Assembly (NCBI GenBank): GCA_964648415.1
Contig: CAZYOC010000001.1
Location: 1 to 64,000, forward strand
DNA length: 64,000 bases
Source of the DNA: G963669175 sp964648415
GTDB lineage: Bacteria > Electryoneota > Electryoneia > Electryoneales > Electryoneaceae
Reading direction: 5' to 3'
The notes under the pieces are model-generated. The model was not told the origin of the DNA. It ran no database searches and worked only from the letters and a program-made list of their open reading frames with translations. The position numbers and the translations under genes were made by a program. Shown piece after piece: positions 18,101 through 33,100 of this stretch (its first letter is position 1; the number at the start of each line of letters is the position of its first letter).

Positions 18101-21100
18101 CCAACGGGAACACGTATTACTGGACCGTGCGCGCCAAGGACGACAACGGCAACGAGACCTCGGCGAACCAGACCTGGTCGTTCGACATCTCGGTGAACGA
18201 TCCGCCGACCGCGTTCAGCCTGGCCAGTCCCGCCGATGCGACCACCTCTTCCACAGCATCGGTGACGTTGACCTGGGACGCCTCCACCGATCCCGAGGGC
18301 GGACCGATTACCTACAACCTCTATGTCAGCACCGATGCGGGGGATCTGGGAACGCCGGTGGCCTCCGGCCTGACCGGGACGTCGAACACCTTTAACGGTT
18401 CCGATGACACCCAGTATTACTGGACTGTACGCGCCTACGACAGCGCCGGCAACATGACCCAGGCCGATCAGACCTGGAGCTTTGATGTTTATGTGGAGGA
18501 GAGTCCGGCGGCGTTCAACCTCGCGGCTCCCGGCGACGGCAGCACGATGGGGGCGACCGCGGTCAACCTCTCGTGGGATGCGAGCACCGACCCCGACGGC
18601 GACGCGGTTACCTACGATGTCTATGTCAGCACCGACGCCGGTAACCTGGGAACTCCGGTCGCAACCGACCTGGCGGGGACCAGCTATACCTACAACGGCA
18701 CAGACCTGACCACCTATTACTGGACCGTCTACGCCAGGGATCCCAACGGCAACCAGACCCAGGCCATCGAGACCTGGAGCTTCGATATTGATGTCGATTA
18801 CGCGCCCGACGCGTTCAACCTGCTGACCCCGGCGGACGGGACCGTGTCGAGTACAGTCGCCGTGCCCCTGACCTGGGAAAGCACTACCGACGCCGACGGC
18901 GAAACCATCACCTACGATGTGTATGTCAGCACCGATGCGGGCAACCTGGGGACGCCGGTCGCTACGGATCTCAGCGCTACCAGCTACACGTTCAACGGCG
19001 CGGACAATACCACCTATTACTGGACGATCCGCGCAAAAGACGGGGCCAACGAGACCCAAGCCAACCAGACCTGGAGCTTCTCCACGGACGAAGAGTTTGC
19101 CCCTGATCCGTTTAATCTGACATCACCGTCCGATTTTCACATCTTTAACTCCACTACCACCATCGCGCTGGATTGGGAAGCGACCACGGACCCCGATGGC
19201 GACCCGGTGACCTACGATGTTTACGTGTCCACCACCCAGGGTGATCTTGGTACTCTGGTAGCCGATGATATTGCCGTGTCCAACTACGACTTTTCCGGTT
19301 CGGATGGCGAAGAATACTGGTGGACTGTGTTCGCGTTCGATGACAACGGCAACTCCACCCAGTCCAACCAGACCTGGAAGTTCAGCATCTTTATCCAGGA
19401 AGTACCCGGGGCGTTTGACCTGCTCGATCCCACCAATGGGGAAACCGTTTATACCCTGGATGTGCCGTTGAGTTGGGAAGCCTCTGTCGATCCCGACCCG
19501 GGCGACAACGTGGTCTACGATGTGTATGTGGGAACCCAGATCTGGAACTTGGGGCAGGTGGCTACCGGCGTGACGGGAACCTCGTACACCTACACCGGTA
19601 TTGACGGCAACACGTATTACTGGACGGTGGACGCCCGCGATGCCGTGGGCAACACCACCACCGCCAGCCAGACCTGGTCCTTCACCATCGACTATGAACC
19701 CCCGCCTGCGGCCTTCAACCTGACCAGTCCGGCGGATGGGACGGTGTCCGGCACAAACTCCGTGGACCTGGACTGGGAGACCACGACCGACCCGGACGGC
19801 GGCGCGATTACGTATGACGTCTATGTCAGCACCGATCCCGGAAACATGGGCGCGGCGGTCGCCACTGGTCTGAACACGACTTCGTACACCTTCAACGGCA
19901 GCGACGACACTCAGTACTACTGGACCGTCCACGCTCTCGACCCGGATGGCGGTGAAACCACCGCCAACCAGACCTGGGGCTTCTCGATCTATGTGGAAGA
20001 AGCGCCCGGGGCGTTTGATCTGAGCAGCCCGGCTGATGCGGCGACGGAACCGGCGGCCACGGTCTCGCTGGCGTGGGACGCCTCGGTCGATCCCGACGGT
20101 GATGCGGTGACGTATGATGTCTACGTCAGCACCGATGCGGGCAACCTGGGAACTCCAGTCGCCACGGACCTTTCGGCGACCACTTACGACTTCACCGGCA
20201 GCGATAACACGACCTACTACTGGACCATCCAGGCGAAGGATCCCAACGGCAACGCGACCGACGCCAACCAGACCTGGTCGTTCGATATTTTCGTGGACGA
20301 TCCGCCCGACGCCTTCAGTTTGGCAAGTCCGGCGGACGGGTCCACGCAGGGTGCAGCGACAGTCTCACTGACCTGGAACGCGGCGACCGACCCCGAGGGA
20401 CTGGCGGTTACCTACGATGTCTACGTCAGCACCGATGCGGGCAACCTGGAAACGCCCGTCACCACTGACCTGGCCGCTACAACTTACGACTACACCGGCA
20501 GTGACAATACGACTTATTACTGGACTGTACACGCCAAGGATCCGGCCGGCAACGAGACCCCGGCCAGCGAAACCCGGAGCTTCGACATCTACGTGGAAGA
20601 AGCCCCGGGTGCGTTTGACCTGACCGGACCGGCCGACGGCTCCACGCAGACATCGTTGACCGTCACCATGACTTGGGACGCCTCGACAGATCCCGATGGT
20701 GACGATGTAACCTACGATGTCTACGCCAGCACCGACGCCGGGGATGTCTTCAGCAACCAGGTCGCTTCGGACCTGACCGCTGCGACCTACGATTTCACCG
20801 GCAGCGACAACACGACCTACTACTGGAGCGTCCGGGCGAAGGATCCCAACGGCAACGAGACTGACGCCAACCAGACCTGGTCGTTCGACATCGTGTATGA
20901 CGATCCGCCCGACGCTTTCAGCCTGGATTCCCCGGCCGACGCGAGCACCAGCCCCACGGCGACTGTGAGCCTGGCCTGGAACTCTACGACCGATCCGGAA
21001 GGGCAGGACGTGACCTACGATGTTTATGTCAGCACGGATATGGGGACGCTGTTCGATGCCCCGGTCGAAAGCGATCTCTCGGTTTTGACCTATGACTTTG

Positions 21101-24100
21101 CCGGGCTGGATGATTCGACTTATTACTGGACGGTGCGGGCAAAAGACGAGAACGGCAACGAGCGGCAGGCGTCGGAGACCTGGACCTTCGATATCTACGT
21201 GGAAGAAGCGCCCGATGCGTTTAATCTGCTCTCGGTCGCCGATGGAACCACGTCGAACACCCTGACCGTGGACCTGGCCTGGGAGAGCACGTCCGACCCC
21301 GACGGCGACAACATCACGTACGATGTCTACGTCAGCACCGACGCGGGCGATCTCGGTACTCCGGTCGCCGCGGACCTCAACGTCACGATATATACCTTCA
21401 CCGGCCTGGACGATTCGACCTATTACTGGACCGTGTTCGCAAAAGACCCCAACGGCAACGAGACCCAGGCGACACAGACCTGGAGCTTCGATATTTATGT
21501 GGAAGAAGCTCCGGACGCTTTCAGTCTGACAAGTCCGGCGGACGTTTCCACGCAGACCAGCACAACCGTTACGCTGACTTGGAACGCCAGTGCGGATCCA
21601 GACGGCGATGCGGTGACATACGATGTCTACGTCAGCACCGACGCGGGCAACCTGGGCGCTCCGGTGGCGACGGACCTGACTGTGCTGACCTACGACCACA
21701 CCGGCAGCGACGATGTGACCTATTATTGGACCGTGGTCGCCAAGGATCCCAACGGCAACGAGACCCAGGCGAGTGAGACCTGGAGCTTCGAGATTTACAT
21801 CGAAGAAGCCCCGGGTGCGTTCGACCTGGCCAGTCCGGCGGACGGGACCACGTCGAGCACGGCCACCGTGACCCTGACCTGGAACGCCAGCACCGATCCG
21901 GACGGCGACGCGGTGGTGTACGATGTCTATGTCAGCACGGACGCGGGCGACCTCGGCACGCCGGTGGCGACGGACCTGGGCGCGCTGACCTGGGACTTCA
22001 CCGGCCTGGACGATTCCACCTATTACTGGACGGTTCACGCGAAAGACGGCAACGGCAACGATGTCGCCGCCAACCAGACCTGGAGCTTTGACATCTACGT
22101 GGAAGAAGCTCCGGACGCTTTCAGTCTGGCCAGTCCGGCGGACGCTTCCACGCAGACCAGCACCACCGTTACGCTGGCCTGGAACGCGACAACCGACCCC
22201 GACGGCGACGCGGTAACCTATGACGTGTATGTCAGCACCGACGCCGGTAACCTGGGGACACCGGTGGCGACGGATCTGACCGTGCTGACCTATGACCATA
22301 CCGGTAGCGACGACCAGACGTACTACTGGACCGTGGTGGCGAAAGACCCCAACGGCAACGAGACCCCGGCGAGCGAGACCCGGAGCTTCGACATTTACAT
22401 TGAAGAGGCTCCGCAGGCGTTCGACCTGAGCAGCCCGGCGGACAGTTACGTCAGCCCGGTGACCAATGTAGCGCTGACCTGGGATGCGACCACGGACCCG
22501 GATGGCGATGCGGTGACGTACGATGTCTACGTCAGCACCGATGCGGGCAACCTCGGTACGCCGGTGGCGACGGATCTGAGCGCCCTCACCTACAACTACA
22601 CCGGCAGCGACGACCAGACGTATTACTGGACCGTCGTCGCAAAAGACCCCAACGGCAATGAGACCAGCGCCGCCTCGACCTGGAGCTTCGACATCTATAT
22701 CGAAGAAGCCCCGGGCGCGTTTGACCTGGCGAGCCCGGCGGACGGCTCCGTGCAGGGAGCGACCACCGTAACCCTGACCTGGAACACCAGCACCGACCCG
22801 GACGGCGACGCGGTGACGTATGATGTCTACGTCAGCACCGACGCCGGCAACGTGTTCGGCAGCCCGGTGGCGACGGATCTGAACGCCACGACCTACGACT
22901 TCACCGGCAGCGACAACCAGACCTATTTCTGGAGTGTGCGGGCGAAGGATCCCAACGGCAGCGTGACCACCGCCAACCAGACATGGGACTTCGAGATCTA
23001 CGTGGAAGAAGCCCCGGGTGCGTTCAGTCTGACCAGCCCGGCGGACGGTTCAACCCTCGGCGCGATCACCGCGACCCTGGAGTGGGGTGCGTCGGTGGAC
23101 CCGGACGGCGACGCGGTGACGTATGATGTCTATGTAAGCACCGACCTGGGTACGCTGTTCGATGCGCCGGTCGCCACTGATTTGACCGTGCGCAGCTACG
23201 ACCATACCGGCAGCGACAATACGACGTACCATTGGGCGATCATCGCGAAGGATCCCAACGGCAACGAGACTCAGTCGACGCAGACCTGGAGCTTCGACAT
23301 TTATGTGGAAGAGGCCCCGGTGGCGTTTGACCTGACCAGCCCCGCGGATGCGACGGTGTCCTCCACGACAACGGTTACCCTGAACTGGAACAGCACCATC
23401 GATCCGGATGGCGACGCGGTGACGTACGATGTTTACGTCAGCACTGACGCCGGCAATCTGGGCGCGCCGGTGGCGACCGACCTGGTTGCCTCCAGCTACG
23501 ATTACACCGGCAGCGACGACCAGACGTATTACTGGACTGTCCGGGCGAAAGACCCCAACGGCAACGAGACCCAGGCCAACCAGACCTGGAGCTTCAGCAT
23601 CTACGTGGAAGAAGCTCCCAACGCGTTCAGCCTGACCAGCCCGGCCGATGCGACCGTATCGCCCGCAGTGGATGTCACCCTGAACTGGAACAGTACCACC
23701 GACCCGGACGGCGACCCGGTGACCTACGATCTGTATGTCAGCACCGACGCCGGCAACCTGGGTACGCCCATCGCGTCCGACATAACCGTGACGACCTACG
23801 ATTTCACCGGTACGGATGATGAGACGTATTACTGGACCGTGGTGGCGAAGGACGGCAACGGCAACGAGACCCAGGCCACTCAGACCTGGAGCTTCAGCAT
23901 TTACGTGGAAGAGGCCCCCAACACGTTCAGCCTTGCCGGACCGGCTTCCGGGACGGTATCGGGCGCGGTGGACGTGGCGCTGAGCTGGAACAGCACCACC
24001 GACCCCGACGGCGACGCGGTGACTTATGACGTGTATGTCAGCACCGACGCCGGCAACATGGGGACGCCGGTCGCCAGTGATCTGACCACCACCAACTACA

Positions 24101-27100
24101 CCTTCACCGGCAGTGACAACACGCAGTACTGGTGGACGGTGCGGGCGAAGGATCCCAACGGCAACGAGACCCAGGCGTCGCAGACCTGGAGCTTCAGCAT
24201 TTACGTGGAAGAAGCCCCGAACCCGTTCACGCTTGCAAACCCGCCGGACGGCTCTACGCATGAAAGTGAAAACGTCACGGTCACCTGGAACCTGACCACG
24301 GACCCCGACGGCGACCCGATTTACTACGACATCTATATCTCGACAGATCCGGGCGATATGGGAACGCCGGTGGTCGACAGCCTCCCCGGGCCGTCGTACA
24401 CTTACACCGGCAACGACCTGACGACCTACTACTGGACCGTGGTCGCTTACGATGACAACGGCAACGAGACGCAAGCGAACCAGACCTGGTCGTTCTTCAT
24501 CGACATCGAGCATGAACCGGGCGAGTTCGATCTGGCCGGGCCGAACTCCGGCTGGATCTCGCCCTCCGCCACGGTGACGCTGGAATGGGAAACCTCGGTG
24601 GATCCCGACGGCGACCCGGTGACGTACGATGTCTTCCTCGGCCCAACAGCAGGCAGCTTGACCGAAACCGTTTCGGATCTGACCGATACCACGTATGAAT
24701 TTACCGGCAACGATGATTCTCAATACTGGTGGACCGTCCAGGCCAGCGATGACAACGCCAACGAAGTGTGGGCGGACAACACCTGGAACTTCAGCATTTA
24801 TGTGGAAGAGGCCCCGGGAGCGTTCTCGCTGTCCAGCCCGGCGGACGGTCACACTGCGCCGGACACCCTGGTGGCGTTGTCCTGGACCGCCTCTGTCGAT
24901 CCCGACGGCGACCCGGTCAGCTACGATGTCTACGTCAGCACCGATCCGGGCGATCTGGGAATGCCGGTGGCGTCCGATGTCACCGGCACGACCTACACCT
25001 TCGACGGGGAAGACGATACCCAGTATTACTGGACCGTGACAGCGAAGGATAACAACTCCAACTCGACCCCGGTGGGGGAGACCCGCAGCTTCAGCATTTA
25101 CCGGGAAGAAGCCCCGCAGCCCTTCACCCTCGTCTCGCCGGCCAACGGCGCGGTGATGGGAACGTCTACAGTGACGCTGACCTGGAACACCACCACCGAT
25201 CCGGACGGCGACGCGGTGACCTATGACGTATATGTCAGCACCGACGCCGGGACTCTGTTCGACACGCCGACCGCGACCGATCTGACCAGTGCGACGTATG
25301 ACTTCAGCGGCAGTGACGATACGCGCTACCACTGGGGCGTGGTCGCGAAGGACCCCAACGGCAACGAGACCCAGTCGACCAACACACGCTACTTTGATAT
25401 CTACGTGGAAGAAGCGCCGGGCGCGTTTACCCTGACCAGTCCCGCCAACGGGCAGGTGATGGGTGCGACCTCTGTCAGCCTGCAGTGGAGCGCCTCAGTG
25501 GATCCCGACGGCGACCCGGTGGTGTATGACGTGTATGTCAGCACCGACGCGGGCGACCTGGGTACGCCGGTCGCCGGCGGCATCAGCGCCACGCAGTGGA
25601 CCTTCAACGGCAGCGATGATGTGACCTATTACTGGTCCGTCACCGCTCGCGACAACCACAGCAACTCCACCCCGGTTGGCGAGACCCGCAGCTTCAGTAT
25701 TTACGTGGAAGAATCCCCGCTGGCGTTCAACCTGACCAGCCCGGCCAACGGGACCATTTCCGGCAGCGCCACGGTGACCCTGAACTGGGCGGCGACCTCC
25801 GACCCGGACGGCGATGACGTCACCTATGATGTGTATGTCAGCACCGACGCCGGCAACATGGGGACTCCGGTCGCCAGTGATTTGACCGTCAACAACTACA
25901 TCTTCAACGGCAACGACGACACGCGGTATTACTGGACCGTACGCGCGAAGGATCCCAACGGCAACGAGACCCAGGCGAACCAGACCTGGTGGTTCGAGAC
26001 CTATGTGGAAGAAGCGCCGAGCACGTTCAGCCTGGTCAGCCCCGATAGCGGCAACGTGATGGGCGCCACCGCAGTGACCTTGCAGTGGAACGCTTCCACC
26101 GATCCCGATGGCGACCCGGTGCGCTACGATGTCTATGTCAGCACCGACGCGGGTAACCTGGGCACACCGGTAGCGACCAACCTCACCGGGACATCGTATA
26201 CCTACAACGGCAGCGATGATACGCAGTACTGGTGGACCGTGCGCGCCCGGGACAACAACGGCAACGCCACCAACGCCAGCGAGACCTGGTCGTTCGATAT
26301 TTACGTGGAAGAGCCCCCGAGCGCCTTCAGCCTGGTCAACCCGGCGGACGGTACGGTATCGCCCACCACGGCAGTGGATCTGAGCTGGAACACTTCCACC
26401 GACCCGGACGGCGATGATGTCACATATGACGTGTACGTCAGCACCGACGCGGGCAACCTGGGAACCCCGGTCGCATCCGACCTGACCACCACCAGCTACA
26501 CCTTCAACGGCAGCGACGACACGAGCTATTACTGGACGGTGCGGGCCAAAGACCCCAATGGCAACGAGACGCAGGCCACGCAGACCTGGCAGTTCGAGAT
26601 CTACGTGGAAGAAGGCCCCGACGCCTTCTCGCTGTCCAGCCCCGCAGACGGCACAGTGTCAGGCAGCGCGACGGTAAGCCTTGTCTGGAACACCACCACC
26701 GATCCGGACGGCGACGCGGTGACGTATGACGTCTATGCCGGCACCGACGCCGGTGACCTGCTCAGCTCGCCGGTGGCGACGGACCTGACCGTGGCGAATT
26801 ACGACTTCACCGGCCTGGACGATTCTACCTACACCTGGACTGTGATCGCAAAAGATCCCAACGGCAACGAGACGCAGGCGAGCGAAACCTGGACCTTCAG
26901 CATTTACGTGGAAGAACCGCCGCCGGCATTCAGTCTGCTGACCCCGACTGATGCATCGACCGAACCAGCTACAGATGTCGAACTGACCTGGGAACCAGCT
27001 CCCGACCCGGATGGCGACGATGTCACCTACGATGTCTTTGTCAGCCTCGATCCGGGCGACCTGGGAACCGCGGTGGCGACCGGTTTGACCACCACCAGCC

Positions 27101-30100
27101 ATACTTTCAGCGGTGATGACGACTCGACCTACACCTGGACGGTGCGCGCCAACGACACCAACGGCAACTCCACCGATGCGACCGAAACCTGGACGTTTGA
27201 CATCCATGTGGAAGAAGCGCCGCTGGCATTCAACATGATCAGCCCGGCCGACGGCGCGGTGTCACCCAATGCCGCCGTTACGCTTCAGTGGCAGAACACC
27301 ACCGACCCGGACGGCGACACGGTTGTGTTTGACGTGTATGTCAGCCATGACGCGGGCGATCTGGGAACTCCGGTGGCGACGGACCTGAGCACGACCAGCT
27401 ACACCTATACCGGTGATGACGATTCGACCTATTACTGGTCGGTCTTCGCCAGGGATGGTAATGGCAGCGAAACCCAGGCAAGCAATGGCATTTGGGAGTT
27501 CTCGATTTACGTGGAAGAAGCTCCCGGCGCATTCAGCCTGCTGAGTCCGGTCAACGGCGCCATCCGCTCCACAGCCACCGTAAACCTCCAGTGGACCGCC
27601 TCGGTGGATCCTGACGGCGACGCGGTGACCTACGACATCTTCGTCAGCACCGATCCCGGGAATATGGGGACTCCGGTGCAGACCGGCGTCACCGCCACGA
27701 GCTGGACCTTCAACGGCAACGACGATACCCAGTACTGGTGGACCGTACGAGCCAACGATCCCAACGGCAACCAGACCATGGCGACCAATACCCGCACCTT
27801 CAGCATCTACGTGGAAGAGGCGCCCGAACCCTTTAGCCTGCTGTCTCCGGCGGATGGAACCGTCTCCGGAACCGACGAAGTGACGTTGATCTGGGAAAAC
27901 ACCATCGAGCCCGACGGTGACCCGGTGGAGTACGATCTGTATGTCAGCACCGATCTGAACAACCTGGGTACGCCGATCGCGGATAATATCACCGACACCA
28001 CGTACTCTTTCACCGGCAGCGACGACCAGACCTATTACTGGACGGTTGTTGCTTATGATGATCAGAACAACGACACCCCCGCCGACCAGACCTGGTCCTT
28101 CGAGATCTACATCGAAGAGCCGCCGTCAGCCTTCGCACTGGCGACCCCCGACAGCGGCATCGTGTCGCCCGATACGGTCGTGACCCTGACCTGGGACCGT
28201 TCGACCGACCCCGACGGCGACGCGTTGACCTACGATGTCTATGTCAGCACTGACATGAACAACCTGGGGACGCCCGTAGCCGAGAACCTCACCGACACCA
28301 GCTACACGTTCACCGGGGACGACGATACGCAGTACTGGTGGACGGTGGAAGTGGACGACGGCAACGGGAACGTGGTGCAGGCGGATCAGACCTGGAGCTT
28401 CGATATCGACGTTGAGGACGTCCCCGACACGTTTACGCTCCTGAGCCCGGCCGACGGCAGCACTTCGCCGACCGCTACTGTGGATCTCACCTGGCAGAGC
28501 ACCAGCGACCTGGACAGCGACCCCATTACATACGATCTGTATGTCAGTACTGACCTGAACAATCTGGGCGCGCCGGTACAGACCGGCCTGACCGACACCA
28601 CCGCGAGCTTTACCGGCAGCGACGACACCGCCTACTGGTGGACCGTGATCGCCGATGACGGCAACGGAAATACCGTGGCGGCGACGGATACCTTCGGCTT
28701 CGACATCTATGTGGAAGAGTATCCCAACGCTTTCGCGCTTCTGTCGCCGGACAGCGGGCATGTCTCGCCGGGGACGGACGTGACCCTGATCTGGACCTCC
28801 ACCAGCGATCCGGACGGCGACGCTGTGAGTTACGACCTGTTCATCAGCACCGACATGAACAACCTGGGCGCAGCGGTCGCTACGGACCTGACGGACACCA
28901 GCTACGCTTTCACCGGCAATGATGACACCGAGTATTGGTGGACCGTGGTCGCCGGAGACGTTAATGGGAACGAAACCGCCGCGCCGGATACCTTCAGCTT
29001 CAGTATCTACGTGGAAGAAGGCCCGGGCGCGTTTACCCTGGCCACACCGGCTGATGGCAGTGTGGAGCCGGACACCGATGTGCTACTGATCTGGGACACC
29101 TCGACCGATCCCGACGGGGATGCGGTGACGTACGATCTTTACCTGGCCAACGATGTCGGCGGCCTCGCGACGCCGTACCAGACCGGATTGACAGATACGT
29201 TCTACACCTTCACCGGTACGGACAACACGAGCCGGCTGTGGACTGTGGTCGCCGGCGATCCCAACGGCAATACGACCGCGGCGGCGGATACCTTCAGCTT
29301 TGATATTTATGTGGAAGAGCCACCCGCAGCGTTCGATCTGGTCGCTCCCGACAGCGGCTGGACCTCGCCCTGGCTGGATGTGGATCTGAGCTGGGACTAT
29401 TCCAGCGATCCCGACGGCGATGTGCTGTTCTACGATGTGTACGTCAGCACCGACCAGGGCAACCCGGGCGCGCCGGTGATGACCGATCTGACCGATTCCA
29501 CCTGGACCTTTGCTGCTGTGCATGGCAATACTTACTGGTGGACGGTGGAAGTGGACGATGGCAACGGGAACGTGGTGCAGGCGAGCCAGACCTGGAGCTT
29601 CGAGGTGGACACCAGCCTCGCCGGACAGGCCCCGCTGGCGTTCGACCTCGCCAGCCCGGACAGCGGCGCGACAATCGCGACCGAAGATGTCCTGCTGACC
29701 TGGTTCCCGACCACAGACCCCAACGGCGATGACATTGTCTACGATGTGTATGTCCACCAGGCGCAAGGACAATTGCTGACCACACCGGTCGCCACCGATC
29801 TGACCAACACCTCGTATACTTATACCGGCGTCCACGATACACCCTACTGGTGGACGATCATTGCGCGTGATCCGATTGGCAACCAGACCCAGGCCAACCA
29901 GACCTGGCGGTTCCATGTTCATACCGCCAACCCGGGCAACGCGCCGGGCGCGTTCAGCCTCACCGGTCCCGACAGCGGCTGGGTGTCGCCGAGCACTGAT
30001 GTCCTGCTGAGCTGGGAAGAATCTATTGACGCCGACGGTGACGATGTGCTGTATGATGTGTTCGTCAGCCAGACCGCGGGCGTGATCGGAACACGGGTCG

Positions 30101-33100
30101 CCTCCAACCTGAACGGAACCAGTTATATCCACAGCGGCGGCAACGGCGATACGCTTTACTGGACCGTGCAGGCCAAGGACCCGAGCGGCAACTACACCCA
30201 GGCCAACGAGACCTGGAGCTACTCGATTGACGTGTCGGGCGCCGACCAGCCGCCGACCGCGTTCGGCCTGGCCGGCCCCAGCGATGGGTCTGTGCAGCCC
30301 GTGACGGACGTGCTGCTGAGCTGGGAACCCTCCAGCGACCCGGAAGGGATGGACGTCAGCTATGAAGTCTATGCCTCGACTGTTCAGGGCTTCCTCGGCA
30401 GCCGGGTGGCGAGTGATCTGACAGGCTTGAGCTACACCTTCACCGGCAGCAACAACGAAACCTACTACTGGACCATCATCGCGTACGACGAAGCGGGCAA
30501 CAGCACGCAGTCCGACGAGACCTGGTCCTTCGCTGTCGACACCTCACAGCAGAACAACGCCCCGGCGGCGTTCTCGCTGGTGTCGCCCGACAGCGGCTGG
30601 ACCTCGCCGAGCGCCGATGTGCTGCTGAGCTGGGAAAGCACGACCGATCCCGACGGCGATAACGTCACGTACGACGTCTACCTCAGCACCAGTTCTTCGG
30701 ATATCGGTACTCGAGTTGCAGCCAACCTGACCGGAACCAGCTACACCCACACCGGCGCGGACGGCGATACGCTGTTCTGGACGGTGCGGGCGGTGGATAC
30801 CTACGGCAACCAGACACAATCCAGCGAAACCTGGTCGTTTGACATCGACCTGGGCAACGCCAACCAGCCGCCGGCAGCGTTTACCCTGGCGAGCCCGAGC
30901 GACGGCTACGTGTCGCCGAGCACCGACGTGCTGATGACCTGGGAAACTTCGAGCGATCCCGAGGGCGGAGCGGTGACCTACGATGTCTATGTCTCGACCG
31001 TACCCGGCTTCCTGGGTACGCGGGTCGCCCACGACCTGAGCGGCGCGAGCCATACCTTCACCGGCAGCGACGCCACCAGTTACTACTGGACCGTGATCGC
31101 CGCAGACGCCGACGGCAACACCACCCAGTCGGATGTCACCTGGGCGTTCGAGATCGACCTGACCCAGGCGAACAACCCGCCCAACGCATTCTCGCTGGCA
31201 GCGCCCGACAGCGGCTGGACCTCGCCGAGTACGGATGTATTGCTGAGCTGGGAGAACGCTACCGATCCCGACGGCGATAATGTCACATACGACGTCTATA
31301 TCAGCAGCACATCGTCGGATATCGGTACACGTGTCGCCAGCGGCCTGACCGGAACCAGTTACAGCCATTCCGGCAGCGACGGCGATACCCTGTTCTGGAC
31401 GGTGCGCGCGGTGGACGACAACAACAACCAGACTCAATCGACCGAGAGCTGGTCGTTTGACATCGACCTCGGCAATGCCAACCAGCCGCCGGCCGCCTTT
31501 ACCCTGGCGAGCCCGAGCGACGGCTACGTGTCGCCCGCCACCGATGTGCTGATGACCTGGGAAGCCTCGAGCGATCCCGAGGGCGGAGCGGTGACCTACG
31601 ATGTGTACGTGTCCACCATCGCCGGCTTCCCGGGAACGCGTGTCGCCCACGACGTGAGCGGAACAAGCCACACATACAGCGGCAGCGACGGCGAAACGTA
31701 TTACTGGACGGTGATCGCTTCCGACGCCGACGGCAACACCACTCAGTCCGATGTCACCCGGTCGTTTGAGATCGACCTGACCCAGGCGAACAACGCGCCC
31801 GAGGCGTTCTCGCTGGTCGCACCGGACAGCGGCTGGACCTCGCCCAGCACGGATGTATTGCTGAGCTGGGAAAGCGCCACCGATCCCGATGGCGACGCGG
31901 TGACCTACGATCTGTACATCAGCACGACCTCCGCGGATATCGGAACACGTATCGCCAATGGTCTCACCGGGACCAGCTACAGCTACACCGGCAGCGACGG
32001 CGACACCCTGTTCTGGACCATCCGCGCGGTGGACGCCTTCGGCAACCAGACCCAATCGACCGAGAGCTGGTCGTTTGACATTGACCTGGGCAACGCCAAC
32101 CAGCCGCCGGCCGCCTTTACCCTGGCGAGCCCGAGCGACGGTTACGTGTCTCCCGCCACCGATGTGCTGATGACCTGGCAAGGCACGACCGATCCCGAAG
32201 GCGGAGCGGTGACCTACGATGTGTACGTGTCAACCACGCCCGGCTTCCTGGGGACGCGTGTCGCCAATGACCTGAACGCCACGAACTACACGTTCACCGG
32301 TAGCGACGCGGCGACGTATTACTGGACCGTGATCGCCGCCGACGCCAGCGGCAACACCACGCAGTCGACCGATACCTGGTCCTTTGAGATCGACCTGGGC
32401 AACGCCGACTCCGCGCCGACCGCGTTCTCGCTGGTCGCGCCCGACAGCGGCTGGACCTCGCCGAACACCGATGTCCTGCTGAGCTGGCAGGCAAGCAGCG
32501 ATCCCGACGGCGGCGACGTTACCTACGACCTGTACACCAGCGCCACTTCGGCGGACATCGGAACCCGGATCGCCAGTGGTCTCACCGGAACCAGCTACAG
32601 CTACTCCGCAAGCGACGGCGACACCCTGTTCTGGACCATCCGCGCGGTGGACGCCGGCAACAACCAGACACAATCGACTCAGAGCTGGTCGTTTACCATT
32701 GATATCAGTGTCGCCAACGATCCCCCGGCGGCCTTCACGCTGGTCAGCCCGGCCGATGGCTTCGTGTCGCCGGCAACCGATGTGCTGCTGACCTGGAACA
32801 CCACTACGGACCCGGAAGGCGCGGGGGTGACCTATGACGTGTACGCGTCGACCACGCCCGGCTTCCTGGGGACACGCATCGCCGACAATCTCGCCGGAAC
32901 CAGCTACACCTTCACCGGCAGCGATGGCGAAACGTACTACTGGACCGTGATCGCCTCGGATCCGAGCGGCAACTTCACCCAGGCCGACGAGACCTGGAGT
33001 TTCGAGATCGACACGCCGGTCTCCAACAACGCACCCAACGCGTTCAGCCTGACCGCGCCCGACAGCGGCTGGGCTTCCCCGAGCGCCGACGTGGTGCTGA

